Shown here piece by piece: positions 1 to 11,540 of a stretch of 64,000 bases of DNA; positions within the stretch are counted from its first letter, which is position 1, and every line of letters starts with the position of its first letter. The notes beneath the pieces were generated by a model. It did no database searches, was not told the DNA's origin, and saw only the letters and a list, made by a program, of their open reading frames with translations. The DNA comes from Cristatella mucedo (Eukaryota; Bryozoa; Phylactolaemata; Cristatellidae): the NCBI GenBank assembly GCA_009760855.2, contig WPIO01000084.1, positions 1,203,001 through 1,267,000 of the forward strand. Reading direction: 5' to 3'. The translations under genes and the position numbers were made by a program.

Positions 1-162
1 TGAGAAGCATCGACCGCCCTAGCCGCCGAATTGAGTCAGCCGGTCGCGGTCGACAGCAGTACGCTGCTACGCGGATAGCTCGTCAGACAGTATGCAAGTA
101 TGCACGAGAAGGGGGGAAACTCACGCCGGCTGCCGGGGCTGCACCGAGCGCCGCCTACTTAC

Positions 163-369
163 CGAGATCGAGTACTTTCGCTGACCGTAGAACACTACGG
201 GCGTGGACAAGTTCACGAGCGGGCTGCTGGCGTCGTCTGCCTGCCTCAAGCTCTCGTCGATTTCACCGCCGAATGGATAGAATTCCGAGGCGTCAATGCC
301 AACCGTGTCGCAGATGCACAGCGCACCGAGGGCTGCGGCCAACACCAGCCCCGCGCCACCGCCGATCAT
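163..369 (-). CDS. Nidogen-like secreted protein, first coding exon (partial)
   Basis: The start ATG is at 369-367 and the exon ends at a strong donor, TCG|gtaagt, after base 163, giving 69 codons in phase 0. Residues 1-25 are hydrophobic with small residues (GLVLAAALGALCIC) and look like a signal peptide. The rest, from about residue 28 (SEFYPFGGEIDESLRQADD) through SSPLVNLSTP and VVFYGQRKYSIS, matches the start of a NIDO domain as in nidogen/entactin: a 'F-P-F/Y-G' opening, an acidic 'DD-S-S' block, then 'L-P-F-Y'. In that family the next exon would carry a V-x-T-N-G stretch, which should lie left of base 1. Nidogens link laminin and collagen IV in basement membranes, but NIDO also occurs in tectorin, SNED1 and mucin-4, so the exact family is open. 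Only this exon is in the window. Confidence 0.7.
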
Positions 370-600
370 GCTGCCGATTGGGTGGAAGGCCGACGCCGCC
401 GCTCGGCTGCAGGATAGGAACCGGCGACTCGCAGACCTTTCGAGCCACCGACTGCGAGCTCCGACAGCTAATGGGCCTCAGGCCGACCGGAAGCACCGCG
501 AGCACGCGAATCGGCGGCGTTCGGCAGCGGCGGCAGCAGCTAGGCAGCGGGAGACTGCGGCGGCGGCGACTGCAAGCGTGCAGCGGCAGCCCTTATTTAG
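370..600 (-). promoter_or_regulatory. Candidate 5' UTR and TATA-like promoter of the nidogen-like gene
   Basis: Reading the minus strand, a TATA-like CTAAATAAGG sits at 600-591, about 220 bp before the ATG at 369. Transcription could then start near 565. The stretch is GC-rich with CGG/GCC triplet runs and no convincing coding. This is inferred from position only; no transcript evidence is available. Confidence 0.3.
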
Positions 601-626
601 GTTACTTCGGCGGCGGCTAGTCGAGT

Positions 627-995
627 TCAACGGCGGCTAGCCGAGTTCAACGGCGCCGTGCAGCCAGGTGGTACACCTTTAATTGCCCAACCAATGACAA
701 TCGTCTGCTTAGCTATGGAGGCCGGCTCTGGGTGCTGGGGGCGGAGCCGCCAACTCCCAGCCGCTCGAGGCTGAACTGTACAATTAATTCGCGGTCCTCT
801 CGAGCACACTTGCCCCGCCGCCGTCAGCGCCTCCTCGTCCGCGTACTCGTAAAACCATTGCTCGATAGCGGCACACAGCGGATATAGCGGTACCAGCAAT
901 CGCCATCCGTCCTTGAACCGTCCTGGCTGGCATCTGACCTGGTAAGAGGGATAGCAGTCTGCTAGTAGGTTAGTACTCAAAAGTAAGCTAAGCAT
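627..995 (-). CDS. Hypothetical 122-residue ORF with hydrophobic N-terminus
   Basis: This open frame starts with MLSLLLSTNLLADCYPSYQ, which could be a signal peptide. It continues with a protein-like stretch rich in aromatic and acidic residues (LYPLCAAIEQWFYEYADEE) and several cysteines. A pyrimidine-rich tract ending in accag lies just before codon V20, so the real unit might instead be an internal exon beginning there. The last 40 residues look random. I recognise no family. It lies immediately upstream of the nidogen-like gene on the same strand and may overlap its promoter, so it may not be a gene at all. Confidence 0.2.
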   Translation of the reverse strand: MLSLLLSTNLLADCYPSYQVRCQPGRFKDGWRLLVPLYPLCAAIEQWFYEYADEEALTAAGQVCSRGPRINCTVQPRAAGSWRLRPQHPEPASIAKQTIVIGWAIKGVPPGCTAPLNSASRR

Positions 996-999
996 GGGG

Positions 1000-2680
1000 C
1001 CAGATCTTTATCGAGACTACTAATCATATTAAGGCTATATTAACTTCTCGAACCCGCCACCCACCCCCTCCCGGCACGTGTATGCCTACTAACCACTAGA
1101 TTGTCCGACTAAATCAAGCAGATCGGCACTCGCTGACTATACTATGCGACTCTCAGTCGTCGAAAGCTTGGCAGAGGAAACAACGGCTACGGCACGAGTC
1201 GGGAGAAATGGACTAACGCACGAGGATCTTCGAAGACTCGCCATTAGCAAGACCAATTTGCACGCCGTTGCAAACCTACCAGTTAGTAGTAGTGTATTGT
1301 CAATTCAAGGTTGGCATAAAGGACTGCTTACTGAGTGGCCAAGGTGCCGAGTTATGCCGACTCGATTCGAGCTCGGCTGCCGCGATCTAGGGCTCTTTGT
1401 ATCGCGACGTCAGCGAAATCGCTACGAGCAAGTTGTATCCAGCCTCCCCGCTATCGCTACCCTCTGCCAGCCAGTGTGCGAACCCACCGATCGCGACCGC
1501 GCTCGCCGGTCAGATCAAACAATACATCAGCCCGTCAGGCGGCCATACCCAGCGACTGAATGCAAAGGGTGAACCCGAGGAGGCTGCGATACGAGGCAGG
1601 TAGGTATACAGAGACCGGCAGATAGGGCGGCTCCTCGGACTGCTTGGGTAAGCAAACAAGTCATTCGTTGGCCAGCAACCCGGTGCGTGCCCTGCGTCCA
1701 GGGTCCAGCGGCCGGAGCCGTAATTGTAGGAGGCCGCTAGAGCGGCTTTGGCTGACGCTCTGGCCTGTCGCTGGATCTTCCTTCCTTCTCTGTCTGCACG
1801 GCGGTTCGCGTCTGCTCGAATTAGAAATTAGGTAGCCTCGGTACCTCTCAGGGCCTCCAAGTTCAACCGTCTCAAGCGAGAATGCGCTCCCGGCCATCGG
1901 ACGGACGGACGCCGCCGGCAGGCGGCGCTCTACCTCACCTTGGCGATTGTCTGCTCGCTGACTTAATGCTCGCCGTAGAATGAAAAGAAAGGGGGGACGG
2001 CCGCTTCAGCTCGTGGATGGCGAGAGAGTGCAGTCAGCCGTTGCAGCAGTCACGGCTAGTTTATTGAAAATCGGCCACGAGAACTCAAACCGTCTCCAAT
2101 ATCCGAATTATTCTCTTGAGAGCATCTCACAGCAATGAAGAGGAGACTGCTGAGCATATTCCAGACAGTCACCCGTAGCCGTTGGCAAACCTTATACGTA
2201 GCAAAGCGACGCAACCTGATGCGTCAGGAGCTGAAGACGCCAATTAGCCTGCTGAGAAACGCCAGAGGCCTCGACCGGGTGAAAGAATTAATGCTCTTCG
2301 GTTGAATAGCGAATTTCGATCGAACATGCAGCTTTTCAAGCCCTAACACTTACGTATATCAGAAAATATGCCACGAAAAACCGAAGCCTGGGAGCTAAAA
2401 ATTCGTATTCTATGTGAAATAGGCATTCATTTTACTAATTAAATTGCCTGTGGCATTTTCAGAACTAGGTTGATAGCAGAACCGTCAACACGTTAGTGAC
2501 ATAGTCAGAACTCAGTCGATAACATGCTCGTAGCCGCGAACGAGACTGGCGTTAGCTGAAAAAGGTCATTTCCGGGCGCACCTGAGGCGCAGTGGATAGC
2601 ATGGTTCTATAAACGCAAGCAGTATATCTACAAAATGACTGTTCAGGTGCTGCTTTCCTAGCCATACCTGCTCAGCTATT
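1000..2680. other. Intergenic, no supported gene
   Basis: A 142-codon open frame at 1144-1572 on the plus strand has no recognisable motif, no splice context and composition like its surroundings. I see no repeat family member and no RNA gene here. Confidence 0.4.
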
Positions 2681-2689
2681 ATGAGGAAG

Positions 2690-2845
2690 TGTGTTGCAAG
2701 CATGAAGAGCGGGTTTTGGTCCAGTGGGTAAGGTGCTCGCCCCGACCAAGGCCTGGCTGAGGTCGCGGGCTCGAGCCCCAAGGCATATGTAAAGCGCCTG
2801 AATAGAGATTAAGTTCTCTTGGGGCGCTATACAAATGAATTATAT
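2690..2845 (+). mobile_element. SINE family B copy (tRNA-like head joined to LINE-type tail)
   Basis: The head has a tRNA-like A-box region (GGTCCAGTGGGTAAGG) and a B-box region (GCGGGCTCGAGCCCC). It joins directly to the tail ATGTAAAGCGCCTGAATAGA ... GGGCGCTATACAAATG, which is also the 3' end of LINE copies in this window (for example 6419-6475). Other copies are at 9410, 12482, 38826 and 45424. Confidence 0.65.
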
Positions 2846-3220
2846 TGTGTATGTATAACATAATCCATGTATGTTATCTGATAAAATTTATAATATCATT
2901 CATGTATGCCTTTATATATACATAAGTAGCCCACCAGCGGCAGCTAAGTTTTCACCTACTGCTGGCGCTGTTGCTATAGCGTTTCCAGCTGTCTAACCAT
3001 GCAGACCATTCTCAATTGAGACTGCTACAAATTGCGTAGTCACTACTGTTGTGGCTTTTCTCGCCGGTGAATTTTGTAGTGTGAGATAATTTAAATAAAA
3101 CCATGTGTTCCATCAGCGCCGATACAAATCCGATAAGCGAGAAAACGTGTGCCTCGAGTTGGGCAGGCCGAGATGGGCCCACAAGCCAATCCCTTGGTGT
3201 GCGTGTGTGTGCTCGCGCAC

Positions 3221-3222
<2 letters not shown>

Positions 3223-3296
<74 letters not shown>
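3223..3296. repeat. (GT)n microsatellite, about 32 units, ending in GC alternation
   Basis: Uninterrupted GT dinucleotides followed by GCGCGCG. All open frames over it are low-complexity V/C or T/H runs and are not genes. Confidence 0.97.
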
Positions 3297-3298
<2 letters not shown>

Positions 3299-3490
3299 AA
3301 TGTTTGCAATTTGTCTCTCGCATGCACCTCATGTGCGAGTGACGGATCAGTAAACACAGTACTAGAGCATTATCATTGGAGGCATTGAATAGCTTCTGTG
3401 AGAGGGCAGCCTTTTAAGAGAACCGTCTGCTAAAAACGCCCCTCGGAGACTCTTGCAAGCGCCGTAGCCGTACCACCCCCAAGTGGCTAA

Positions 3491-3679
3491 GCATTCTTTC
3501 TGGATGACCTGTCCGACTACTTGGAGATTGGAGACTTCTCAGGATGGGCGCTGTCGGTGTACCACTTGAAGGAGCATATCCGGACGAGGGCCATCACTTT
3601 TCTTAGAGGGGCCTCTGCCAGGGCGGCTCGGCTGTGGTCTGCCCGTTCAATGGTGATTTGTAGGATGGAGGCTTTGGTA
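3491..3679 (+). pseudogene. Short coding-like remnant, possibly retroelement gag
   Basis: The frame is open for 63 codons between stops. The reading FLDDLSDYLEIGDFSGWALS, followed by VYHLKEHIRTRAITFLRG, looks like protein, with aromatic/acidic then basic patches. It loosely recalls the capsid region of Ty3/gypsy-like Gag (W-A ... L-R-G-A ... F-L-R-G). There is no start codon, no zinc knuckle nearby and no LTR that I can see. This is a guess from pattern only. Confidence 0.25.
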
Positions 3680-4839
3680 TGAGAGGTTCAAAAGAGGCAG
3701 TTTTTTAGACATGTCTATAAAGTCCATAAGCTGACTGGCTGACCCTCATCGTGAAGGTTAATCTTTTTCGATTCGGGTGCAATTTTCTCGTTAGACGGGA
3801 TTGCGAAAACGCGTTTCCGAGGACTCGCCTCTCAAAAATGAGGATTGCAATTTTCTATAGGGGCTACAGAGTTTTCCCTTTCGGATTTCAATAAGAATGT
3901 CTCGACCTTACATCATTCCACCAAGATTGAGGTTTAGCCCCTCCCATGACAGAATGTTGTCTAGACCCCTGACGCGACCATTTCTTGTGTCGTCATTCCT
4001 TAGATAAATTAAGAAAAACAGTGTGGATCAGCGTTTTTCTCCATTACTAGGGCAAAGTAAAAATTGACCAAGCACCGATCTGCCAACGCGAAAAATATAA
4101 TCGTTCCTCTCGGCGTCTACTGGAACAAAGATGTGCAACTTAGTTACTCTACTGTCCTATGGATCCTAATGAGCAACTCAGCCCCCGCAAATATTTTACT
4201 TCTCGATGCTCTGATCCTTGATGCTTGTACTTTCTTTAATTGGAAAAAACTTGGCCCCGGCTCTCCACAATGGCCGGAATAAGAGACTTCGATCGAAATT
4301 TATTTGAATGTAGTCACGGAACACTCATTCGCATAGAAATCTCTGCTCAGCCGAGTAGCGACGGCTTTTAAGCACCGCTGATATCATGGATCGTCTCGAA
4401 TTCTCGTTTGCTAAACTCAGCAGCTGATCTACGAACTTTAACTTGCACATAAAATTATATCATTCGCTGATTGGCAGCTGGAACATCAATGAGACAGAAA
4501 TATCCGTTAGTAACCTTTCAGTTATATAGCTCACTATTCAACAGCGGTTGTGGATTTAAGTATGTTTTTCCGCTGCTACGGGTTCTAATGCAGCTTCCAA
4601 GCGAGAAATGGAAGCTTTTGAAAAATTCAAACAGATATCAATTTTTTAGACAAGGAAAAACTTGTAATTAATCATTGTTGATTTAATAGAGCTACTACTA
4701 CTATTACTAATAATAACACAATCTACAGCAACGTAAGAGATTCTAATTTCTTTCTAGGCGCTTTACATATGCTGCAAAAATTCATGTCAATTGGTGTAAA
4801 TAAAATAAAATACTCGCTAACTTAGCAGTCTCTTTTTTA

Positions 4840-5005
4840 TTGCAGTGAAAGAGCCTTAAAGGCTATCACGACCGCTTGCAGTGGCAATAAAGGATCACCT
4901 ACCACAGGATTCGAACCCATGACCTCGGACCGAGATCGTAAGAGCAACCACCTTACCGAGATCGTAAGAGCAACCACCTTACCTAGTGTGCCATCACGGC
5001 TCACA
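4840..5005 (-). mobile_element. SINE family A copy (tRNA-derived)
   Basis: On the minus strand this reads GCCGTGATGGCACACTAGG, a gap, then TCATGGGTTCGAATCC (a B-box-like motif), then GATCCTTTATTGCCACTGCA and GGCTCTTTCACTGC. The same head and body recur at 19762, 43268, 49645, 55590, 60085 and 60450. There is no acceptor-stem pairing and a non-tRNA body follows, so it is a SINE and not a tRNA gene. A 29-bp piece (around 4938-4980) is duplicated inside it. Confidence 0.65.
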
Positions 5006-5069
5006 AAAATACACGATGCTAGCACGCATAAGCACAACAGGACTCAAACCCAGCAACTACAGTGAGTAA

Positions 5070-5195
5070 CGGATGATTTTTTAGCGTCTTTTAACATGTC
5101 TTCAAGCCAGGGGGTGTTGTGATGTCAATCGAAAATGAGTTATAGGTTTTTTAGAGCATACGAACTAAAGTATGATCTCCAAAGTATTAAAGGGT
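5070..5195 (-). mobile_element. LINE fragment, 3' coding end
   Basis: Resembles, in reverse orientation, the region that encodes the conserved LINE C-terminus (Lys-Ser-Phe-Gly-Asp-Arg-Ala-Phe ... Leu-Thr) seen intact at 23519-23680. Short and degraded. Confidence 0.5.
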
Positions 5196-5209
5196 GGTTA
5201 AAGGCTCTG

Positions 5210-6480
5210 CTAAACCACTTGAGTAAAAAAGGCAGGTGGGAAGATGCGTAGCCTGATTGGGAAGAAGTTCAAATTGTTAGGCCGGATTAAGAGAATGAAA
5301 GACCTAAAAGTGACTGAATTTAAGCTATCTAACATTGCTGAAATTTGGGCTTGCTTAGGCAGAGACACTACATCTAAAGTCGTCATTGCATTTGTATCAT
5401 CCAGTTTTGACTTCTGTAACTCAGTGTTTGCTGGTCTGCCGGCCTGATCAATCCGGCGCTTACAGTTAATGCAAAACTCTGCTGTTATGCTTGCCTGTCG
5501 TGAACGTTGCAGTTGCTACACCATACCGCTTCTCGCCGAGCTGGAGGCCATTTTTTCACTGCTACCTACTGGTAAACGTTTCTGCAGATTTACTGAAACA
5601 GTGGCAGTCTTCCCGTGAAATGCCATCAGTGTTCCTAGGTCAATATAAAGCAAAGCCAACTGACGACATTGAGTGTCAATAACGAGCAGATTGAAAAGAG
5701 ATGCTACCGAGATCAATGACCTACTAACTCAATGCTGTATTTAACCCAATAAATGTTACGGACACAGCCATCCCTTGTTTTTGGGACACTGTTGGTGTCC
5801 TTGTGACATCCTGTCTTGACTTCAGTAACTCACTGCTTGCTGGTCTACAGGCATGTGCAATCAGGCACTTACAGCTGGTGCATAACTCTGCAGCCAGGCT
5901 TGTCTGTCGTGAGCGTCGCAATTGCCGCATCATAATACTTCTCGCTGACCTGCACTGGCTCCCAGTCAAGCAACGCATCGACTTCGAGGTTTTGTCAGTC
6001 ACTTTTAGGTCCCTTCATTCGTTGGCTCCAGCCTATCTATCAGATCTACTCTCCCATAAGGATTAGCCCCGTACCACCTGCTTTTCTAAAGCAAATTGTT
6101 AACTTACACCTCGTGGGAACCTCACATCATTTGGAGACCGTGCCTTTAGTTCGTATTCTCCCAAAACTTGAAACTCACTCCCGACTTGCGTCACGACATC
6201 CCCTGAACTTGACCACATTTAAAAAGAAGCTAAAAACGCACAGCATTTAGGGAGTTCACATGACTCGTCCTATACGAGCTAATGCCTGCTGACACTGTGC
6301 ATGCTGCCGCTAACCATATTTACATGCTGATCCTGTGCATTTCACCTCTAACCTGGTTATGTTTGCTGGCATTGAGCATACCACCGCGTACCATTCGATC
6401 ACGCTTTCCTTTACAGAATATGTAAAGTGCCTACAAAGAGATTAAGTTCTTTATGGGCGCTATACAAATGTATCATTATT
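5210..6480 (+). mobile_element. Degraded non-LTR retrotransposon (L2/CR1-like), 3' part with tail
   Basis: Two pieces of the RT C-terminal region are readable. One is at about 5310-5560. A better one is at 5795-6060, which reads TSCLDFSNSLLAGLQACAIR, then NSAARLVCRERRN, then LLADLHWLPVKQRIDF. Later frames are broken. The copy ends in the family 3' tail ATGTAAAGTGCCTACAAAGA ... GGGCGCTATACAAATG at 6419-6475, followed by short ATT/ATC repeats. Several stops and frameshifts show it is dead. Confidence 0.8.
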
Positions 6481-7233
6481 ATCATAGAAGTCGATACACT
6501 GCCTGACGAGGAGCAAATGCTATGAGAAATAGGTGCATTTTAGCTTCTTTTTAAATGCGAAGTCACCATGCAACCAACAGTTAAGGCCTCGTTGGCATTT
6601 CTAGCTGCTCGAGTTAATCATTAGCCGATTGCCCCTGCCTCTCTTGGGTAAGTAGTGGATTTTTGTACTGATACTGGCTAGCTATTGCTGCCGATCATTG
6701 GTGAGTATTCATCTCGTGCTGGGAGCCAGAGAGAAATAAAATAAATGGGTGAGCTCGTGGTTGGCCACGATGTGGCTGTTCCTCTATAAACAAACTCCTC
6801 TATGTGCATAGAAAATTGTCAGGCAAAATCAGCCATTTAGGGCGATTCTACTGTGCGTATTCGCTGCAGGCAATGCTGCCTGGCAGAGACAGAATAACTC
6901 GGAAGCAGTGGCAGCCGTATGGTCAGACTGGCTCAGCACTGGGCACCTGGGGTCGCCGAGGTATGCCGATACATGCAGCTCGTGACTGATGGGCACCTTA
7001 CACCTTTGAACCAGAGCTTGTACATCGGTAAACCTGTACTTGGACAAGTGCTGCTGATTAAGCGATTAGCCTTGCAGGCGTACCTCTCAGATTACCAGGC
7101 ATACTAGATTGTAGATTCGCAATTAGCATCAAAGGTGAAGTGCAGGCCGATGACTGCTTTGTGCATTAGTTACTGAGCCGAACCTGTCAGTAATAAGTGT
7201 GGCTGCACCCTGTGATCATCGAGCGTCTCATTC

Positions 7234-7237
<4 letters not shown>

Positions 7238-7273
<36 letters not shown>
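7238..7273. repeat. (AG)n microsatellite
   Basis: Eighteen uninterrupted AG units. Confidence 0.95.
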
Positions 7274-7276
<3 letters not shown>

Positions 7277-8990
7277 CAAAAGAGCAGTCTACCGATGCGA
7301 CTAGGGCCTCTTGTAGACTTGGCCTCTACAACTTAGAATGTGACTGCTTTTAGTTGTGGCTCACAGTCGATCGTAGTGAATCGGGCATAGCTGCGGTACC
7401 GTCATTACCCCGCTTGCTGCCGAGGTATTCTCCCATACTGTAGGGGCTGCTTAGAGATGCTTAAGTCGTGACAATTCGGATGCTCATTCGCCGATGACTA
7501 TCAGGCCGAGGCAGTGCCGAGAACTGAGGCTTTCTGCTACTACGGGCTAGCCACAGCTCCAGCTTGAGTGGGCGTTAACGGTAGTTTGCATTCAAAGCGG
7601 CACTTTGAGCCATCAGCTGTAGAAGTGCGGCTAACGTGAACATTTCGGGTGTTGCTTTGTCAACTGCCGCAATATTTTCTTTGTTTTGTTACACTAAAAG
7701 TAAGATAGTGGCGTTTTGTCACAATCAATTTTCTGGCTGCAAATTTTGATTCATCCTGATTCTCTCTCGGCTAGACTACTCCAAGCCCGTATTAGCTGGG
7801 CTACCGAAAAATTTCATTAAGCCTCTATCGAGTTATGCTAGATATGGCCGCTTTGTTGGTTGCTGAATCCAAGAGATTTTACCGCATATTCCTTTGGAAA
7901 ATATGGTTCTATTGCACAGTGTTGTTTAGCGAATAAAAGGCATATATGTAATTCTGAAAGCTCACATTCTTAATGTCATCAACTGCTTGGCGCCTTCATA
8001 TATACCTGCCTCCTCCTGTCCTCGATTACTTTTAGGACAATTCTATCTGTCCTTTCCATTACTTTTAGCCTGTCAGTGACTGGCAACTTTTCTCTGCAGA
8101 TCGTAGACTTAGCAACTCTCTTCCAAAATCTTTGGGCAATTAAGATCTTTTTCTCGACCTCCTCCAAATCTGGAACCTCCTTTAAAACTCTCGTAGGCTT
8201 CTACTTCTACGCTGCACTATGACTGTCATCCAGAGTTAGCTGCATTTCTCGCTTTCCTTTGCTGTGTTAAATTGTGAGCGTTGGGACCGAAGTCCCCTGA
8301 GGTTTTGGTCGAGTCAAAGGCAAAAAGCGTAACTCCAAGTTAGTACATGCTAAGGATAGTTTAACGAATCTGAAAAATGGCTGACGAGAAATGAGAGCTC
8401 TCACTATCTGGCTTTTTAAAGCCAATGTATTCTAAGGAAGAGGATATGCTAACTTTCCGGTCTGTGACCTGGCATACTGGCTGCCCCACCCCCATTTCAC
8501 TTCTCGCCCATACAGAAAGTGAAGACGGTAGCAGAGCAGGCTTAAGAACGTTAGCAGTTATTGGGAAGGCGTCTGGAACAAACAAAGAGCACGATTCGTG
8601 AATTTCGTTTGGTTAACGCAGCGTCGTAGACGTGAGAGTGCGATCTAGCGTTTTCGTCGTCTGTTTTGGCGTTTTATATCTACTGCGTTCCAGCCAATAT
8701 ACGCGGCACGCTTCCACTCCAACTACTGAGGTTGGCGCAACTATCGAGTCCAGAGCCGGTGCTTGAGAGTAGCTGATTAATTAATTGCAGCCGCTGGCAT
8801 TTCGTGTTTAGCGTAGGCTAGCCCTCACTTTTCCTCGAGCGTCTCCTACCTGCCTTATTTTGACGAATCGCGACTGCCGACTGAGTGCCATTATTTGCTG
8901 TTCTCTAAACACTGGGGTATTCACACCTGGTTTCTGATTGAGACAGTTCCTTGGTGTATCTTTTGTATTACACAAGGCAGTTATGTGATG

Positions 8991-8993
<3 letters not shown>

Positions 8994-9058
<65 letters not shown>
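8994..9058. repeat. (CT)n microsatellite
   Basis: About 32 uninterrupted CT units. Confidence 0.96.
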
Positions 9059-9061
<3 letters not shown>

Positions 9062-9409
9062 GTTCAAGGTTTGAAAAGCTATATAATGCTAGTGCAAGCG
9101 TAGTTTACCTTCACCGAATATTTTCGAGCGAAAAGTCAAACGGTTAACTGCTGTCATCGCTGGCATCCTTCGAGGCCACACCGCTAATTTCATTTGAGGT
9201 CGAAATCATTTTGCCGATAAGTGTTCACGTGCGCTGAATTGTTTTTTGAAAAATTGACTAAAAGTCTCCGTGACAATCTATTATATTAATTATTTTTTCC
9301 AAAAAATAGCATTGAACTGAATGAATAATTATAAAGCTACATTGTATAGGCATAATCGTGCATTTGCGAGTACACCAGGTAGGGCTTGAGCGTGTAATAA
9401 GGTCGTTGC

Positions 9410-9530
9410 ATTTGTATGGCGCCCTAAGTGAATCTAGTCTCTGTCCAGTCGCTTTACATATGCCACAGAACTCGAGCCCGCGATCTTGGTCGTTAAAGGT
9501 GAGCGTCTAACCCGTGGGCCAAGCCAGAAT
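9410..9530 (-). mobile_element. SINE family B copy
   Basis: Reverse orientation. The tail (ttgtatggcgccctaagtga ... cgctttacatatgc) is joined to a tRNA-like head with a B-box-like ctcgagcccgcgatc and an A-box-like region near 9505-9530. Confidence 0.55.
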
Positions 9531-9817
9531 AGAAGATTCTATTCAGCAGCCACAGAAGGGTTTGATGTTCGCAGCACCAGCCTTAGTGTACACCTCTCAG
9601 AAAACAGCACCGAGTACAACTGAGTGGTTCGTAGCACAAAGTGAAATTATTATCTCAGAAGCCCAGCTATACTTTTTAAACTATAGATTACCGCATAGCC
9701 GGTTCCTATTGGCATGGATTAAGGAACCACTAATAATCTCTTGGGGTGCTGCTATCTAGCAAATGTAGCCGATGAGCGTTTTTTTTATATTTAAGTAAAT
9801 AGATAAATCCAAGCTGA

Positions 9818-10111
9818 TTAAACAGCCTCTTTTTGTCCTCTGCTCTCTAACATACTCCAGCGACGGCTCAGTCTCTTCCTGATAAGGCAGAACGCTGTGC
9901 AAAAGAATTTCTTGTGCAGCAGCAGAAGGCCGCAGATGAACGGGTTGATGCACGGACTCACGCTGCAGTAAGTGCACAGCACGATAGCAACGTGTCCCTC
10001 GACCACTCGCGCGTGCATGAGCTACGTGGGGTAAAATGGCGTCGCGCAGAGCAAGAAAGCCGCGACCACGTCGGCCAGGCTGCAAAGCTGTCTTTCGGCG
10101 AGTCGAAATCG
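9818..10111 (-). pseudogene. Class A GPCR fragment (TM6-TM7) with in-frame stop
   Basis: The minus-strand frame reads AERQLCSLADVV, then AAFLLCATPFYPT (a TM6-like helix with the C-x-x-P-F pattern), then a TAG stop at 10024-10022. In the same frame follow MHARVVEGHVAIVLCTYCSV and SPCINPFICGLLLLHKKF, which resembles a rhodopsin-family TM7 (N-P-F-I-C in place of N-P-x-x-Y) and the start of helix 8. A basic tail ends at 9818. The stop falls in extracellular loop 3, so the copy is broken unless the base is a sequencing error. I could not find TM1-TM5 nearby on this strand. Ligand class unknown. Confidence 0.5.
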
Positions 10112-11413
10112 CCCAGAAGCGTCTCTGCGCCTGCTGCGCACGCATGGAAATGGCCACGTCCACGCCGACGTGCGCCGTCGGCTGGCTGCACGCTGCCATC
10201 GCCGCGTTCGACCCGGCTCGGCTTGGCGGGCGCGGAATTTGCTCGGCTGCTCGGCTGCTCGGCTGCTCGGCTGCTCGGAGACTCATGCGACTCCAGGGCT
10301 AAGGTGACGCTCCGTCCCACCCCATCCGAAGGCGACCCGCGTTGTCAGAGTCACTGCTGCTGTTGCTGCTGAGAATTGAACGATCTCGTTCTGCTGTCGA
10401 AACGGAGCAGCCGATAGGCTGTCCTCGCCCCACTCCCACCCCACCCCACCCCCCATCCTTTCCGATCGCGCTCCGGACGGAGCTCCCCTGTGTCGGTGTC
10501 GGCGAGAGCTCCCCTGTCGCCGCTCCACTGCGTAATCCGAGGTCCGTGCTTCGGCCACTCGGAGCGTACTCAAGTCACCGGTCGACAAAGCGTGGCAGCC
10601 GGGCTCCAATGATGAAAACTGTGACGACCTATCGCGCAAGTCGTGAGAAATTCGCCGCAGAAGCTTGGGCACTGGCGCCTGGCACCCAATTATCAGCCCG
10701 AGATTGTGCCGAAACTGAAAACAGCCGCCTCGACAGCATGCGACAGCTCGAATCGGCCTTCTTCTTTCGCCTCAGTCCATTCTCCGAGAATCTTCTCGGT
10801 TGCTGCTCGATCGCTTGTTCAACACTGAGTTGACGGTCTGCATACTGCCGAGACCCCGACTCGCCGCCAGCGCGACGAGAGCACTGAGCGGCCGCCCCTC
10901 ACAGAGCGATCGAGACTGCATCGAATTTTTGTCGGAAGGGGGTAACGGGAACGCGGCTCATAAAGCACAGCCAACGCCGCGCGAAGCGCGGACAAGCACT
11001 CGAAGCCTTCGCTGCAGCTTTCCTTCGACAAAGGAAGGGTCTGCCTGCCACCTTGGTCTAGGGAATTGAACCCACACCGCCGCGTGCGCCGGAGGCGAGC
11101 GCCTTAACGAACCGTTCTGCAATTCGGACGCTGGCCACCGCAGCGGTCCGCGAAGGCCGCTAATTGGGCGGGAGCCCTTACTCGGTGGCCGCGAGAGATC
11201 TCACGCTCGATTATTGATTCCGCACGGCTCGACCGAGCACGAGGCTTCCGCGGCTTCCGGCTCGCTCGCTTCGCCGTCGCCGCCGCCACCCACGACGCGC
11301 TACGTGCGGGCGCTTCGAGCTCCGCGAACGCCAGACAGAGACGCAAAAAACTTCGCCGTCCGCGAAGCTCCGCTCGCTGCTCCGAATCGCCGCGCTCCTG
11401 CGCCAGTTCTCCC

Positions 11414-11540
<127 letters not shown>

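Larger units (their letters stand above)
6490..9400. other. Intergenic, no supported gene
   Basis: Only short random open frames (up to 74 codons) and two microsatellites, (AG)n at 7238-7273 and (CT)n at 8994-9058. No domain motif or splice-consistent exon chain was found. Confidence 0.4.

Noticed and set aside
4840-5005. tRNA gene suggested by GGTTCGAATCC and an A-box
   Set aside because: No acceptor stem closes, the same head recurs at least seven times with a non-tRNA body, so it is a SINE.
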